Of a stretch of 64,000 nucleotides of DNA, positions 1 through 7,307 are shown in pieces. Every line of letters starts with the position of its first letter. Within the stretch, counting starts at the first letter, position 1. The stretch is from NCBI GenBank assembly GCA_030446775.1, contig JAUJMQ010000006.1, positions 25,504-89,503 on the forward strand, in the 5' to 3' direction. The position numbers and the translations under genes were made by a program. The notes under the pieces were generated by a model. It made no database searches. It saw nothing but the letters and a program-made list of their open reading frames with translations, and was not told where the DNA came from. This DNA is from Egibacteraceae bacterium (GTDB lineage Bacteria; Actinomycetota; Nitriliruptoria; Euzebyales; Egibacteraceae).

Positions 1-192
1 TCGAACGTGGCGCCAGCCGACCGTGGCGCGAGCCGACCGTGGCGCGAGCCGGCCGTGCAGCCCGCCGCCACCGCCGTCGTCGTCGTCCGGAGGGCGCCCG
101 GCACCGGTTGACCCGCTGTGCCCACCGGGTAGACCATGCCTGGGCGGCGAGCGCCACTTTCCCCGACCCGGCGCCGGCAAGGAGCAGAACCG

Positions 193-1077
193 ATGCGCAC
201 GCTGTGGAAGGGTTCCCTGTCGTTCGGCCTCGTCACGATCCCGGTGCGGCTGTACCCGGCGACCGACGAGAAGTCGGTGTCGTTCAACCAGCTGCGGGCG
301 TCCGATCACAGCCGCATCGGCTACCAGCGCGTCGCCAAGGCCGACGGCGAGGAGGTCGGCTACGACGAGATCGTCAAGGGCTACGAGTACGAGCCCGACC
401 GCTATGTCGTGTTCGAGCCCGACGAGCTCGACGCGCTGAAGCCGCCGTCGAGCCGGGCGATCGACATCCTGCAGTTCGTGCCGCTGGAGCAGATCGACCC
501 GATCTACTTCCAGCGGTCCTACTACCTGGCGCCCGATCCCGCCGGCGCGAAGGCCTACGGGCTGCTGTCACGTGCGATGCGCGACAAGTCGACCGTGGCC
601 GTCTGCAAGATCACGCTGCGCGACAAGGAGCACCTCGCGACGCTGCGCCTGCGCGACGACCTGTTCGTGCTCGAGACGATGTTCTGGCCCGACGAGATCC
701 GGACGCTGTCGTTGGCCGACCTCGACGTGGGGGAGGTGCCCGAGCCCCGCCGCCAGGAGGTTCAGATGGCCGAGGCCCTCATCGAGAACCTCACCGAGGA
801 CTTCGAGCCGACCGCGTACACCGACACCTACCGCCAGAAGGTTCTCGAGGCGGTCCGCGCCAAGGTCGAGGGCTCCGAGATCACCGTCGTGGAGGAGGCC
901 GGCGAGCCCGCCGCGGTCGTCGACCTGCTCGAGGCGCTGCGGCAGTCGGTGGAGTCCTCGCGGCGCCGCGGCGACACCGCGGCCGCCGACGGCGAGGCGG
1001 ACGTCGAGGACGACGGGCAGCGCGACGCGGGCGCCGAGAAGCCCCCGAAGACCACGAGCCGCAAGAAGGCCTCGTAG
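193..1077 (+). CDS. ku: Ku protein, bacterial non-homologous end joining
   Basis: Bacterial Ku forms a homodimeric ring that threads onto double-strand DNA ends and recruits the ligase LigD for non-homologous end joining. The protein is 294 residues. The N-terminus (LWKGSLSFGLVTIPVRLY) and the following strands match the conserved Ku beta-barrel core, which runs to about residue 255. The last 40 residues are a charged, Lys/Arg-ending tail, as often seen in actinobacterial Ku. The ATG at 193 was preferred over an upstream in-frame ATG at 136, because family members begin with this motif. The stop overlaps the GTG start of the FxsA gene by one base, so the two are probably cotranscribed. No ligD is visible in the window. 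Confidence 0.95.
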   Translation: MRTLWKGSLSFGLVTIPVRLYPATDEKSVSFNQLRASDHSRIGYQRVAKADGEEVGYDEIVKGYEYEPDRYVVFEPDELDALKPPSSRAIDILQFVPLEQIDPIYFQRSYYLAPDPAGAKAYGLLSRAMRDKSTVAVCKITLRDKEHLATLRLRDDLFVLETMFWPDEIRTLSLADLDVGEVPEPRRQEVQMAEALIENLTEDFEPTAYTDTYRQKVLEAVRAKVEGSEITVVEEAGEPAAVVDLLEALRQSVESSRRRGDTAAADGEADVEDDGQRDAGAEKPPKTTSRKKAS

Positions 1078-1622
1078 TGCCGCTGCTGCTGTTCATCGTC
1101 TTCCTCGTCGTCCCGCTCGCCGAGCTGTTCATCATCATCCGCGTCGGCAGCCTCATCGGCGTGCCCGAGACGCTCGTCGTGCTGCTGGCGATGTCGGTCC
1201 TGGGCGCCTGGCTGGTGCGCCGGGAGGGGCGCAGCGCCTGGCGGCGGCTGCGCGAGACGTTCGGGCGCGCGCAGGTGCCCGCCGTCGAGGTCGTCGACGG
1301 CGCGCTGGTGCTCATCGGCGGCACGCTGCTGCTCACCCCCGGGTTCCTCACCGACATCGTCGGGCTGCTGCTGGTGGTGCCGGCGACACGGGCGCTGGCC
1401 AACCGGGCGGTGCGGGCACGGGTGCGGTCCGCTTTCGGGCTTCCGGGGAACCCGCGGCGGCAGGTGCGGCGGCCGGGTGGGCCGGGTCCTGAGGGCCGGC
1501 CGGAGCCGGGCTCGTCCCGCCCGTCCCGCGCCGGCGGCCGCCGGTCCGCGGAGCCGGTCGACGTCGAGGTCGTCAAGGTCGAGCGCACCCGGCGCGACAC
1601 CGGCCCGCACGCCGGGCGCTGA
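1077..1622 (+). CDS. fxsA: FxsA family membrane protein
   Basis: This is a small integral membrane protein of the FxsA/UPF0716 family, named after the E. coli protein that relieves F exclusion of phage T7; its biochemical role is unknown. The first 120 residues hold about three or four hydrophobic segments with the family signatures FLVVPLAELFIIIRVG and GALVLIGGTLLLTPGF. The C-terminal 60 residues are Arg/Pro/Gly rich and probably cytoplasmic. The GTG start at 1077 shares its G with the Ku stop codon, so translational coupling is likely. The length of 181 residues is normal for actinobacterial members. Confidence 0.88.
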   Translation: MPLLLFIVFLVVPLAELFIIIRVGSLIGVPETLVVLLAMSVLGAWLVRREGRSAWRRLRETFGRAQVPAVEVVDGALVLIGGTLLLTPGFLTDIVGLLLVVPATRALANRAVRARVRSAFGLPGNPRRQVRRPGGPGPEGRPEPGSSRPSRAGGRRSAEPVDVEVVKVERTRRDTGPHAGR

Positions 1623-1759
1623 CGGTCGAAACCCGGTGTCTGGGCTCGGGCGCGACCGGCGCCCCCGCCGCCGTCCTGTCAGCCCCGGCGCGGTGTGCCA
1701 CTCGCCATGCGCCCGGCGTGGGCGACGTTCTTGCCGAACGTGTCGGCAGCGCGCATTGG

Positions 1760-1945
1760 CTATCTTGGACTTGACTCGGCCGAAGCGATCTTGCTGGCGG
1801 CCTGCTTGCCCGTCTCCTTGCTGGGCGCCTGCTTGCCGGCACGCTTCTTTGTCGCCTTCTTGGCTTGGACTGCCTCGGCTCCGGCCTCGTTGGTCGTCGT
1901 GCGTCCTGCCCCCTCGCGCACCAGCTTCAGCAGTTGCGAGGCCGG
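1760..1945 (-). pseudogene. Lys/Ala-rich protein tail remnant
   Basis: Read on the minus strand, this stretch encodes a Lys/Ala-rich tail with repeated blocks such as QAKKATKKRAGKQAPSKET, ending at a TAG at 1760-1762. Such tails occur on histone-H1-like and other nucleoid-binding actinobacterial proteins. No start codon or folded domain is connected in the same frame, because the frame runs into the decayed antitoxin upstream. It is either the C-terminus of a frameshifted protein or a leftover fragment. The function is not identified. Confidence 0.35.
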
Positions 1946-1946
1946 G

Positions 1947-2152
1947 AATCATCGCCTCGCCTCCTGGCGACCCACTCGCGGATCAGCTGCGTTGGTCGTA
2001 GCCCACGCCTCTCGGCGTGATCGCGAAGATCATTCATGGTTGCGCATGGTGGTCACCATCGGTTCTAGGACGACAGACCCATGCGCTCAGCGCGAGGTTG
2101 TATCGACCTCGTCGTAGTAGGCGGCGACTTCGCGGACCTGCTCTCGGTTCGT
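1947..2152 (-). pseudogene. Decayed ribbon-helix-helix antitoxin (BrnA-like)
   Basis: The remnant is spread over at least two minus-strand frames. One piece reads NREQVREVAAYYDEVDTTS, which resembles the start of CopG/BrnA-type antitoxins paired with BrnT-like toxins. A second piece reads LRDHAERRGLRPTQLIREWV, the typical ribbon-helix-helix DNA-binding segment of these antitoxins. In-frame stops separate the pieces. It lies directly downstream of the BrnT-like toxin, in the usual toxin-antitoxin order. Sequencing indels could account for part of the damage, but at least two events are needed. Confidence 0.5.
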
Positions 2153-2197
2153 CTCATCTAGTCACTGGACGTCATGGCTGGCGAGTATTGCGTATTG

Positions 2198-2463
2198 TCA
2201 CTGGGCCTTGCGCTTGAACGTGCGCTTCTCGGACTTGTTCATGGTCCTGGCCGTCACGACGAACACCTCGCCGCCGCCCTCGTCCACAACAACAACGAGG
2301 AGGTGACGACCAGCTTCCGTAGTGCCGTAGACAGAGTCGTGCCCTCACGTCCATGGGCTATCCAACGCGGGGGGTCGAACAGGACATCCTCAACTTCGTC
2401 CATGCGGATGTCATGGCTAGCCACGTGCGCCTCAGACCACTCGGTCCATCGCACGTCATGCAA
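2198..2463 (-). pseudogene. BrnT-like type II toxin, frameshifted
   Basis: BrnT toxins are small RelE-fold ribonucleases neutralised by a ribbon-helix-helix antitoxin. The first half reads WTEWSEAHVASHDIRMDEVE and continues to GREGTTL. The second half, in another frame, reads VYGTTEAGRHLLVVVVDEGG and continues to VVTARTMNKSEKRTFKRKA. Restoring one G in the CTG-TC context near 2322 joins both into a normal protein of about 88 residues. The start is probably the TTG at 2463. The toxin precedes its antitoxin remnant, as in brnTA operons. One indel alone would break it, so it could be intact in the organism. Confidence 0.6.
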
Positions 2464-2703
2464 CACGGAGCCAGCGTATTGCAACCGTATTGCGCGGGCA
2501 ACCGCTTCCGAATGAGATCCAGGGCGGCCGCATCGTCGGGCTTACAGGGTGCTACCGGCTGCTCAGGGAGGGGGAAGAGGCGGTGGTGCGTCCTAGGCTG
2601 AAGGGATCCGTGCAGGACGGTCGCCAATGTCTGCGTCGGCGCGGCTGGCGGCGGAACGTGGACGCAGGATGGACAGCCGACCAGGGCTGAGCGGAGGCGG
2701 TGG

Positions 2704-3654
2704 ATGGGCGACTCGCAGGAGCTCACCTTTCGGGGGACCGCTGGCACGACGCACGCCATCCTGGAGCTGCCCGATGGCCCGGGCCCGCATCCGGGGGTGG
2801 TCCTGGTCGATGGCTCCGGGGGGAACAGCCGCCATGAGTGGGGCGGGTGGCCGCGCTGGGTCGGCTGGCCCGGGGTGGCGACGCTGCGGCACGACAAGCC
2901 AGGCACCGGCGACACGGCGGGTGATTGGCGCGACCAGTCGTTCGACGACCGCGCCGCCGACACGATCGCGGCGGTGGCTGCCTTGGCAGCGTGTGACGGC
3001 GTCGACGGCGACCGTGTGGGCATCTGGGGTGCGAGCCAGGGAGGCTGGGTTGCGCCACTGGTCGCCAGCCGGTCACCGCAGGTCGCGTTCGTGGGGCTGC
3101 TATCGGCTTCCGGAGTGACGCCGGCAGCGCAGGAGGCCTTCCGCATCGAACGGGCGCTGCAGGAGCGCGGGCTCGCCGGGTCCGAGGCGGGGGCCGGCAT
3201 GGAGTGGTTCCATGAGCGCACCGACCGACTGCGCGCGGGTGAGGCGCCTGAATCGGTCTTCGCGTCGGTTCAAGGCCACGCCGCTGCGCCGTGGGCGGGG
3301 GTGGTCGACGAGGGCCTTGACAGGCCAGCGGCGCTCGCCTTCATCCAGCGGTGCTTCGACTTCGACGTGCTGCCCGCGCTCGCGAGCCTCCGCTGCCCGC
3401 TGATGGCCATGTGGGGTGCGGCCGACACGCTCGTGCCGGCGCGCCTGTCGCGGGAGCTGTTCGCCGCTGCCCTGGCCCGCGGTGGCCATCGCGATCACGA
3501 GCTCCACGTCTTTCCCGGCGGCGACCACGGCTGTTTCATGGCGGATCCCGCCGACGACGTGCCCCGGCATGAGCAGTTCGCGCCGGGATTTCTCGATACG
3601 CTGCACGACTGGCTGCGGCGGGTCGGGTCGATTCCCGCTCCGGACATCGGCTAG
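2704..3654 (+). CDS. Alpha/beta hydrolase (dienelactone hydrolase/acyl-thioesterase-like)
   Basis: This 316-residue soluble hydrolase has the alpha/beta fold. The nucleophile elbow is GASQGGW with Ser111. A later Asp in WGAADTLVP and a His in GGDHGCF complete a plausible catalytic triad. The N-terminal part, with HDKPGTGD before the nucleophile, resembles the BAAT/dienelactone-hydrolase-like families. The substrate cannot be told from sequence; ester or thioester cleavage is the safe inference. There is no signal peptide. It stands alone between the decayed toxin-antitoxin region and the HAD gene. Confidence 0.85.
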   Translation: MGDSQELTFRGTAGTTHAILELPDGPGPHPGVVLVDGSGGNSRHEWGGWPRWVGWPGVATLRHDKPGTGDTAGDWRDQSFDDRAADTIAAVAALAACDGVDGDRVGIWGASQGGWVAPLVASRSPQVAFVGLLSASGVTPAAQEAFRIERALQERGLAGSEAGAGMEWFHERTDRLRAGEAPESVFASVQGHAAAPWAGVVDEGLDRPAALAFIQRCFDFDVLPALASLRCPLMAMWGAADTLVPARLSRELFAAALARGGHRDHELHVFPGGDHGCFMADPADDVPRHEQFAPGFLDTLHDWLRRVGSIPAPDIG

Positions 3655-3731
3655 GGCTCTCGGCGCGGTCATGACCGGTCGGCTCTCTGGCGTGGTCGAC
3701 GGCCCGTTCGGTGCTGCCCATACTGGACACC

Positions 3732-4544
3732 ATGACGACCTCCGCCGCGTTCTTCGACCTGGACCGCACCCTGATGTCGGGCAGCAGCGCCTACCACTTC
3801 GGCAAGGCGTCCTACCGCGAGGGGTTGCTGCCGCTGCCGCGGTTGGTCGCCGACGGGCTGTCCACGCTGGTGTTCCGGTTCCTCGGCGCCTCCGACGCGC
3901 GCTCGGAGGCGACGCGCGACCGGATCCTGGAGAGCGTCGCCGGCGTGGGCGCCGAGACCTTCCGCCGCATGTCGCCCACCGTCGTCGACGAACTGCTGGG
4001 CCGCATCCGCCCCGAGGCCCAGGCGCTGCTCGACATGCACGTCGAGGCGGGCCGCGACGTCTACATCATCTCCGCCAGCCCCGTGGAGATCGTCAGCCTG
4101 CTCGCCGAGGCTCTGGAGATCTCCGGGGGGCTGGGAACCGAGAGCGAGATCGTCGACGGCGTCTACACCGGACGGCTCGCGGCGCCGTTCTGCTACGGCG
4201 AGGGCAAGGCCGAGGTGATCCGCAAGCTCGTCGCCGACCGCGGCTACGACCTGGCGCAGTGCTACGCCTACTCCGACTCGGCCAGCGACCTGCCGATGAT
4301 GCTCATCGTCGGCCATCCGGTCGCGGTCAACCCCGACCGGGCGATGACCGCGGTGGCGCACCGGCGCGGCTGGCCGGTCGTGGAGTTCAACCGCCAGGCC
4401 AAGCAGGTCGCCAAGCTGTCGGTGGCCGGGGCGCTGACCGCCGGCGGCGCCGCGGGCGGCTGGGTGCTCGGGGCACGTCACGAGCGCCGCGACGCCGTCC
4501 GCCACGCCGAGGCGCACCGCGTGATGCGCCTCGTGCGCCGCTGA
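3732..4544 (+). CDS. HAD-IB family hydrolase (SerB-like phosphatase)
   Basis: This is a haloacid dehalogenase superfamily subclass IB protein of 270 residues. Motif I is FFDLDRTL near the N-terminus, with the nucleophile and acid Asp residues in DLD. Motif II lies in the YIISASPVEI segment, and the motif IV region is YAYSDSASDLPMM. Relatives are phosphoserine-phosphatase-like enzymes and lysophospholipid-acting proteins of actinobacteria. The Ala/Gly-rich C-terminus (VAGALTAGGAAGGWVLG) looks like a membrane-anchoring helix. The ATG at 3732 places motif I at residue 7, as usual, so the upstream in-frame ATG at 3711 is less likely. The physiological substrate is unknown. Confidence 0.85.
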   Translation: MTTSAAFFDLDRTLMSGSSAYHFGKASYREGLLPLPRLVADGLSTLVFRFLGASDARSEATRDRILESVAGVGAETFRRMSPTVVDELLGRIRPEAQALLDMHVEAGRDVYIISASPVEIVSLLAEALEISGGLGTESEIVDGVYTGRLAAPFCYGEGKAEVIRKLVADRGYDLAQCYAYSDSASDLPMMLIVGHPVAVNPDRAMTAVAHRRGWPVVEFNRQAKQVAKLSVAGALTAGGAAGGWVLGARHERRDAVRHAEAHRVMRLVRR

Positions 4545-4626
4545 ACGAACCCCCGGGGACGGCGCCCGGGCGCCGGCGGCGTCGGCCGGCCCCGGGGGAT
4601 GGGCGCAGGCGCTGCGCCTGGAGGGG

Positions 4627-5429
4627 ATGCCGACGCAGGACGTCGCCGCTGTCGAGTACGCCAACCTCTTGACCGCCGCCGACGCCGAGCCGCGGCTCGC
4701 CGAGGCGCTGTTCGACGCCCCGCTCACGACGCTGGTGGAGCTCCACGGCCTGGTGTGCGCCGGGCTGGTCGACCCGCAGGTGGTCGGCCGCCCGCGGCGG
4801 ACGGCGCAGGCGATCGCCGACGGGGCGCAGGGTCGGATCGTCTACCACGCCCCGGACCCCGCCGCCGTTCCGGGGCTCCTCGAGGGGGCTGGCGGCGTGG
4901 TTGTCGTCGGCGGGACGGCGCGGCAGCGCCGCCCTGCCAGCCGTCCTCGTCTCCGCGATCGTCCACGAGCGGCTGCTGGAGTGGCAGCCGTTCGAGGCCG
5001 CGAACGGCAGGGTCGCGCGCGCGGCCGCGCGTCTGGTGCTGCGGGCGCGGGGCGTCGACCCGCTCGGTGCGGCGGTGATCGAGCGGGGCTTCGCCGACGA
5101 TCCGCAGCGCTACTACGCCGAGGTGGCCGCGACGATCCGGCGCCGGGGTGACCTCGGCCGGTGGCTCGAGCGCCACACCGAGGCGGCCGTCACGGCCCTG
5201 CGGCGCGCCGCCGACGTCGTGACGCCGGCTGTGGTGCCGCCGGTCCCGGCGCGGGCACGTCACGCGCTCACCGTCTGGCGCGCCCGGCGAGTCGGTCACC
5301 GTCACCGAGTACGCCGCGTCGCACGGGGTCAGCCGGGAGACGGCATGGGCGGAGCTGCGGGCGCTGGAGCGGCACGGTTCGCTCGCACGGCAGCCGGGAA
5401 CGAGGGGGCTGGGATACCGCCGCCGCTGA
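4627..5429 (+). CDS. Fic-like family protein, frameshifted, degenerate motif
   Basis: Three reading frames join into one protein that resembles actinobacterial Fic/DOC-domain proteins. The N-terminal helical part ends at about 4884, where one extra G in a run of five shifts the frame. The core then reads IVHERLLEWQPFEAANGRVA. This corresponds to the Fic loop HPFxxGNGR, but with Gln in place of the catalytic His. A second shift near 5265 leads into a C-terminal winged-helix-like segment (EYAASHGVSRETAWAELRAL) and the stop at 5429. Coding potential continues upstream of 4627 to about 4558 without a start, so the true N-terminus is uncertain. AMP-transferase activity is doubtful without the His. 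Confidence 0.6.
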
Positions 5430-5523
5430 CTCGCGGGCGCGGGCCGCACCGCTGTGCGGGCCCGGCGGGGTCCCGGCGCAGCGGATGCTGGCGCGCACCC
5501 GTCCGATCGTGCAAGGATGAAAC

Positions 5524-5543
5524 CCTCCTACAAGGGTAGGAGG
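5524..5543 (+). promoter_or_regulatory. Leader hairpin before small lipoprotein
   Basis: CCTCCTAC at 5524-5531 pairs with GTAGGAGG at 5536-5543 around a four-base loop. It is followed by a G-rich stretch and a second GC hairpin before the ribosome binding site at about 5586. It may be a 5' leader structure or a terminator for the upstream gene. No known riboswitch class was recognised. Confidence 0.35.
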
Positions 5544-5596
5544 AGGGGGCACCCCGCAGTGGCGGGACTGCTGAACCCAGATGTTCGGAGGAAGCG

Positions 5597-5749
5597 ATGA
5601 AGAAGAACCTGGTGGCCGGGCTGCTCGCCGGTCTGCTGGCCCTGTCCACGGTCGCGTGCTCCAGCGGCGGCACCGGCGGCGGTACCGGTACCGCAACCGA
5701 CGGCGGCGCCGGCACCGCCACGACGCTCCCGACCGAGGCCTCGAGCTAG
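5597..5749 (+). CDS. Small predicted lipoprotein (50 aa)
   Basis: A 50-residue protein begins MKKNLVAGLLAGLLALSTVA. It has two lysines, a hydrophobic stretch and a lipobox (STVAC), so signal peptidase II should cut before the Cys. The mature part is a short Gly/Thr/Ser-rich string with no fold. A good Shine-Dalgarno (GGAGG) lies 8-10 bases before the ATG, which supports real translation despite the small size. Its function is unknown. A hairpin-rich leader precedes it. Confidence 0.65.
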   Translation: MKKNLVAGLLAGLLALSTVACSSGGTGGGTGTATDGGAGTATTLPTEASS

Positions 5750-5903
5750 ACACCAACCGCAAGACCCCGACAGGGGCCGCGCCCACCCGGGCGCGGCCTG
5801 TCGCGTGGCGCGCCATGCCCGCGCCGGCGCCGGCGTGCTCCGCCGCCGCCGCCGCCGCCGGATGCGCTCGATCGCCGGCAGGCGGGTCCCTCGGACGCCG
5901 ACG

Positions 5904-7218
5904 TCAGGTCCGTCGCAGCGACACCATCGTGGCGGATCGCAACGCGTCGAGCCGGTTGCTGCGCCGCACCGTCCAGTCGCCGGCGATCACCGCCGGTCGC
6001 ACTGCGGCCACCGCTTCGGTGCAGCGCGTGCGCAGCCCGGCGATCGGCACGGGGTCGAGCGTGCGCCGCCCGGCGCGCATGGCCTCGACGAGCAGCGGCT
6101 CGCCGGCGAGCTGCTCGCCGACGAGCCCGATGACGTCACCGCTGCGCTGGCGCCACACCTGCTTGCGGCCGGGGCTGGTGGTCTTGGCCGGGCTCCCGCT
6201 CAGCTTCATGACCGGCGCGCCGCCGAGCTCGGCGAGCTTGTACACGCCCGACAGCGCCGGGTCCCGACGGGCCGTCAGCAGCGACGTGCCGACGCCGTAG
6301 CCGTCGATGGGCACCTCGGCCTGCTCCAGCGCCGCGACGGCGTGCGCGTCCAGGTCGCCGGACGCCAGGATCTGCACGCCGGGGAAGCCGGCCTCGTCCA
6401 GCAGCCGGCGTGACTCGCATGCCAGCGCCGCGAGGTCGCCGGAGTCCAGCCGCACCCCGGACAGCCGGCCGCCGGCGGCGGCGAGCTCCCGCGCGACCGT
6501 GATCGCGTTGGGGATCCGCTTCCGAGGGTGTCATAGGTGTCCACCAGCAGGACGCAGTTGCGCGGGAAGGCGCGGGCGTAGGCGCGGAACGACTCCAGCT
6601 CGCTCGCGAAGGCCATGACCCACGCGTGGGCCATCGTCCCGGACACGGCCACGTCGTAGCGCCGGCCCGCCGCCACGTTGGAGGTCGCGGCGCACCCGCC
6701 GATGAGCGCGGCCCGCGCACCGGTGAGGGCGCCGTCGGGCCCGTGCGCTCGCCGGGCGCCGAACTCCAGCACCGACTTGCCGCGTGCCGCGACGGCGAGC
6801 TGCGCGGCGTTGCTCGCGACGAGGGAGCTGTAGCAGATCCGGTTGAGCAGCGCGGTCTCGACGAGCTGCGCCTCGGCCAGCAGGGCGGTGACGCGCAGCA
6901 GCGGCTCGTCGCCGAACACCGGCAGGCCCTCGGGGACCGCCCACACGTCCCCGGTGAACCGCAGGTCACCCAGCACGTCCAGGAACGACCCGTCGAACAG
7001 GTCCAGCGACGCGAGGTAGCGCAGGTCGTCGTCGTCGAAGCGCAGCGACTCCAGGTGCTCCAAGACGGGCTCGAGCCGCACGCGACGACGAGGTCCACCC
7101 CCGCCGGCGGGTGGCGGAAGTACAGGTCGAACGTCGCGACCTCCTCGGCGCGCCCGCCGGCGACGTACCCCGCCATCATCGTCAGCTCGTACAGGTCGGT
7201 GAACAGCGCCGTGCTCAC
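5904..7218 (-). CDS. pncB: Nicotinate phosphoribosyltransferase, frameshifted
   Basis: The enzyme joins nicotinate and PRPP to make nicotinate mononucleotide in NAD salvage. The gene reads from a GTG at 7218, with a GGGAGGGGG ribosome binding site. The N-terminus is STALFTDLYELTMMAGYV, the family hallmark. The first shift lies near 7083 (a missing C before CTCGAG). The middle segment includes SGTMAHAWVMAF, the loop with the conserved His, and LLVDTYDTL. A second shift near 6515 leads to RLDSGDLAALA and the C-terminus. The joined length of about 437 residues is normal. Both shifts look like sequencing indels, because every catalytic block is intact. It lies 68 bases downstream of uvrD2 on the same strand. 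Confidence 0.85.
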
Positions 7219-7249
7219 GTCGGCATCCCCCTCCCGGGCGGCTGTGGTG

Positions 7250-7307
7250 GTGCACCTCACGCGCCGGGCGGCCTGGTCGTGCACCTCAAGCAAGCGCCGG
7301 GCGGCTC
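7250..7307. repeat. Dispersed intergenic repeat fragment
   Basis: Two short blocks here share the core CACCTCA followed by GCGCCGGGCGGC with the 60-bp unit array at 31286-31553. They lie in the gap between uvrD2 and pncB, overlapping the uvrD2 3' end. Related sequence is also present at 26750-26798. Confidence 0.4.

Noticed and set aside
1..192. Short tandem GACCGTGGCGCGAGCC repeats as a regulatory array
   Set aside because: There are only two clean copies at the window edge, and the context upstream is missing.
828..1952. Minus-strand 374-codon frame opposite ku and fxsA
   Set aside because: It is antisense to two well-supported genes and has no family resemblance; only a different minus-strand frame at 1760-1945 looks coding.
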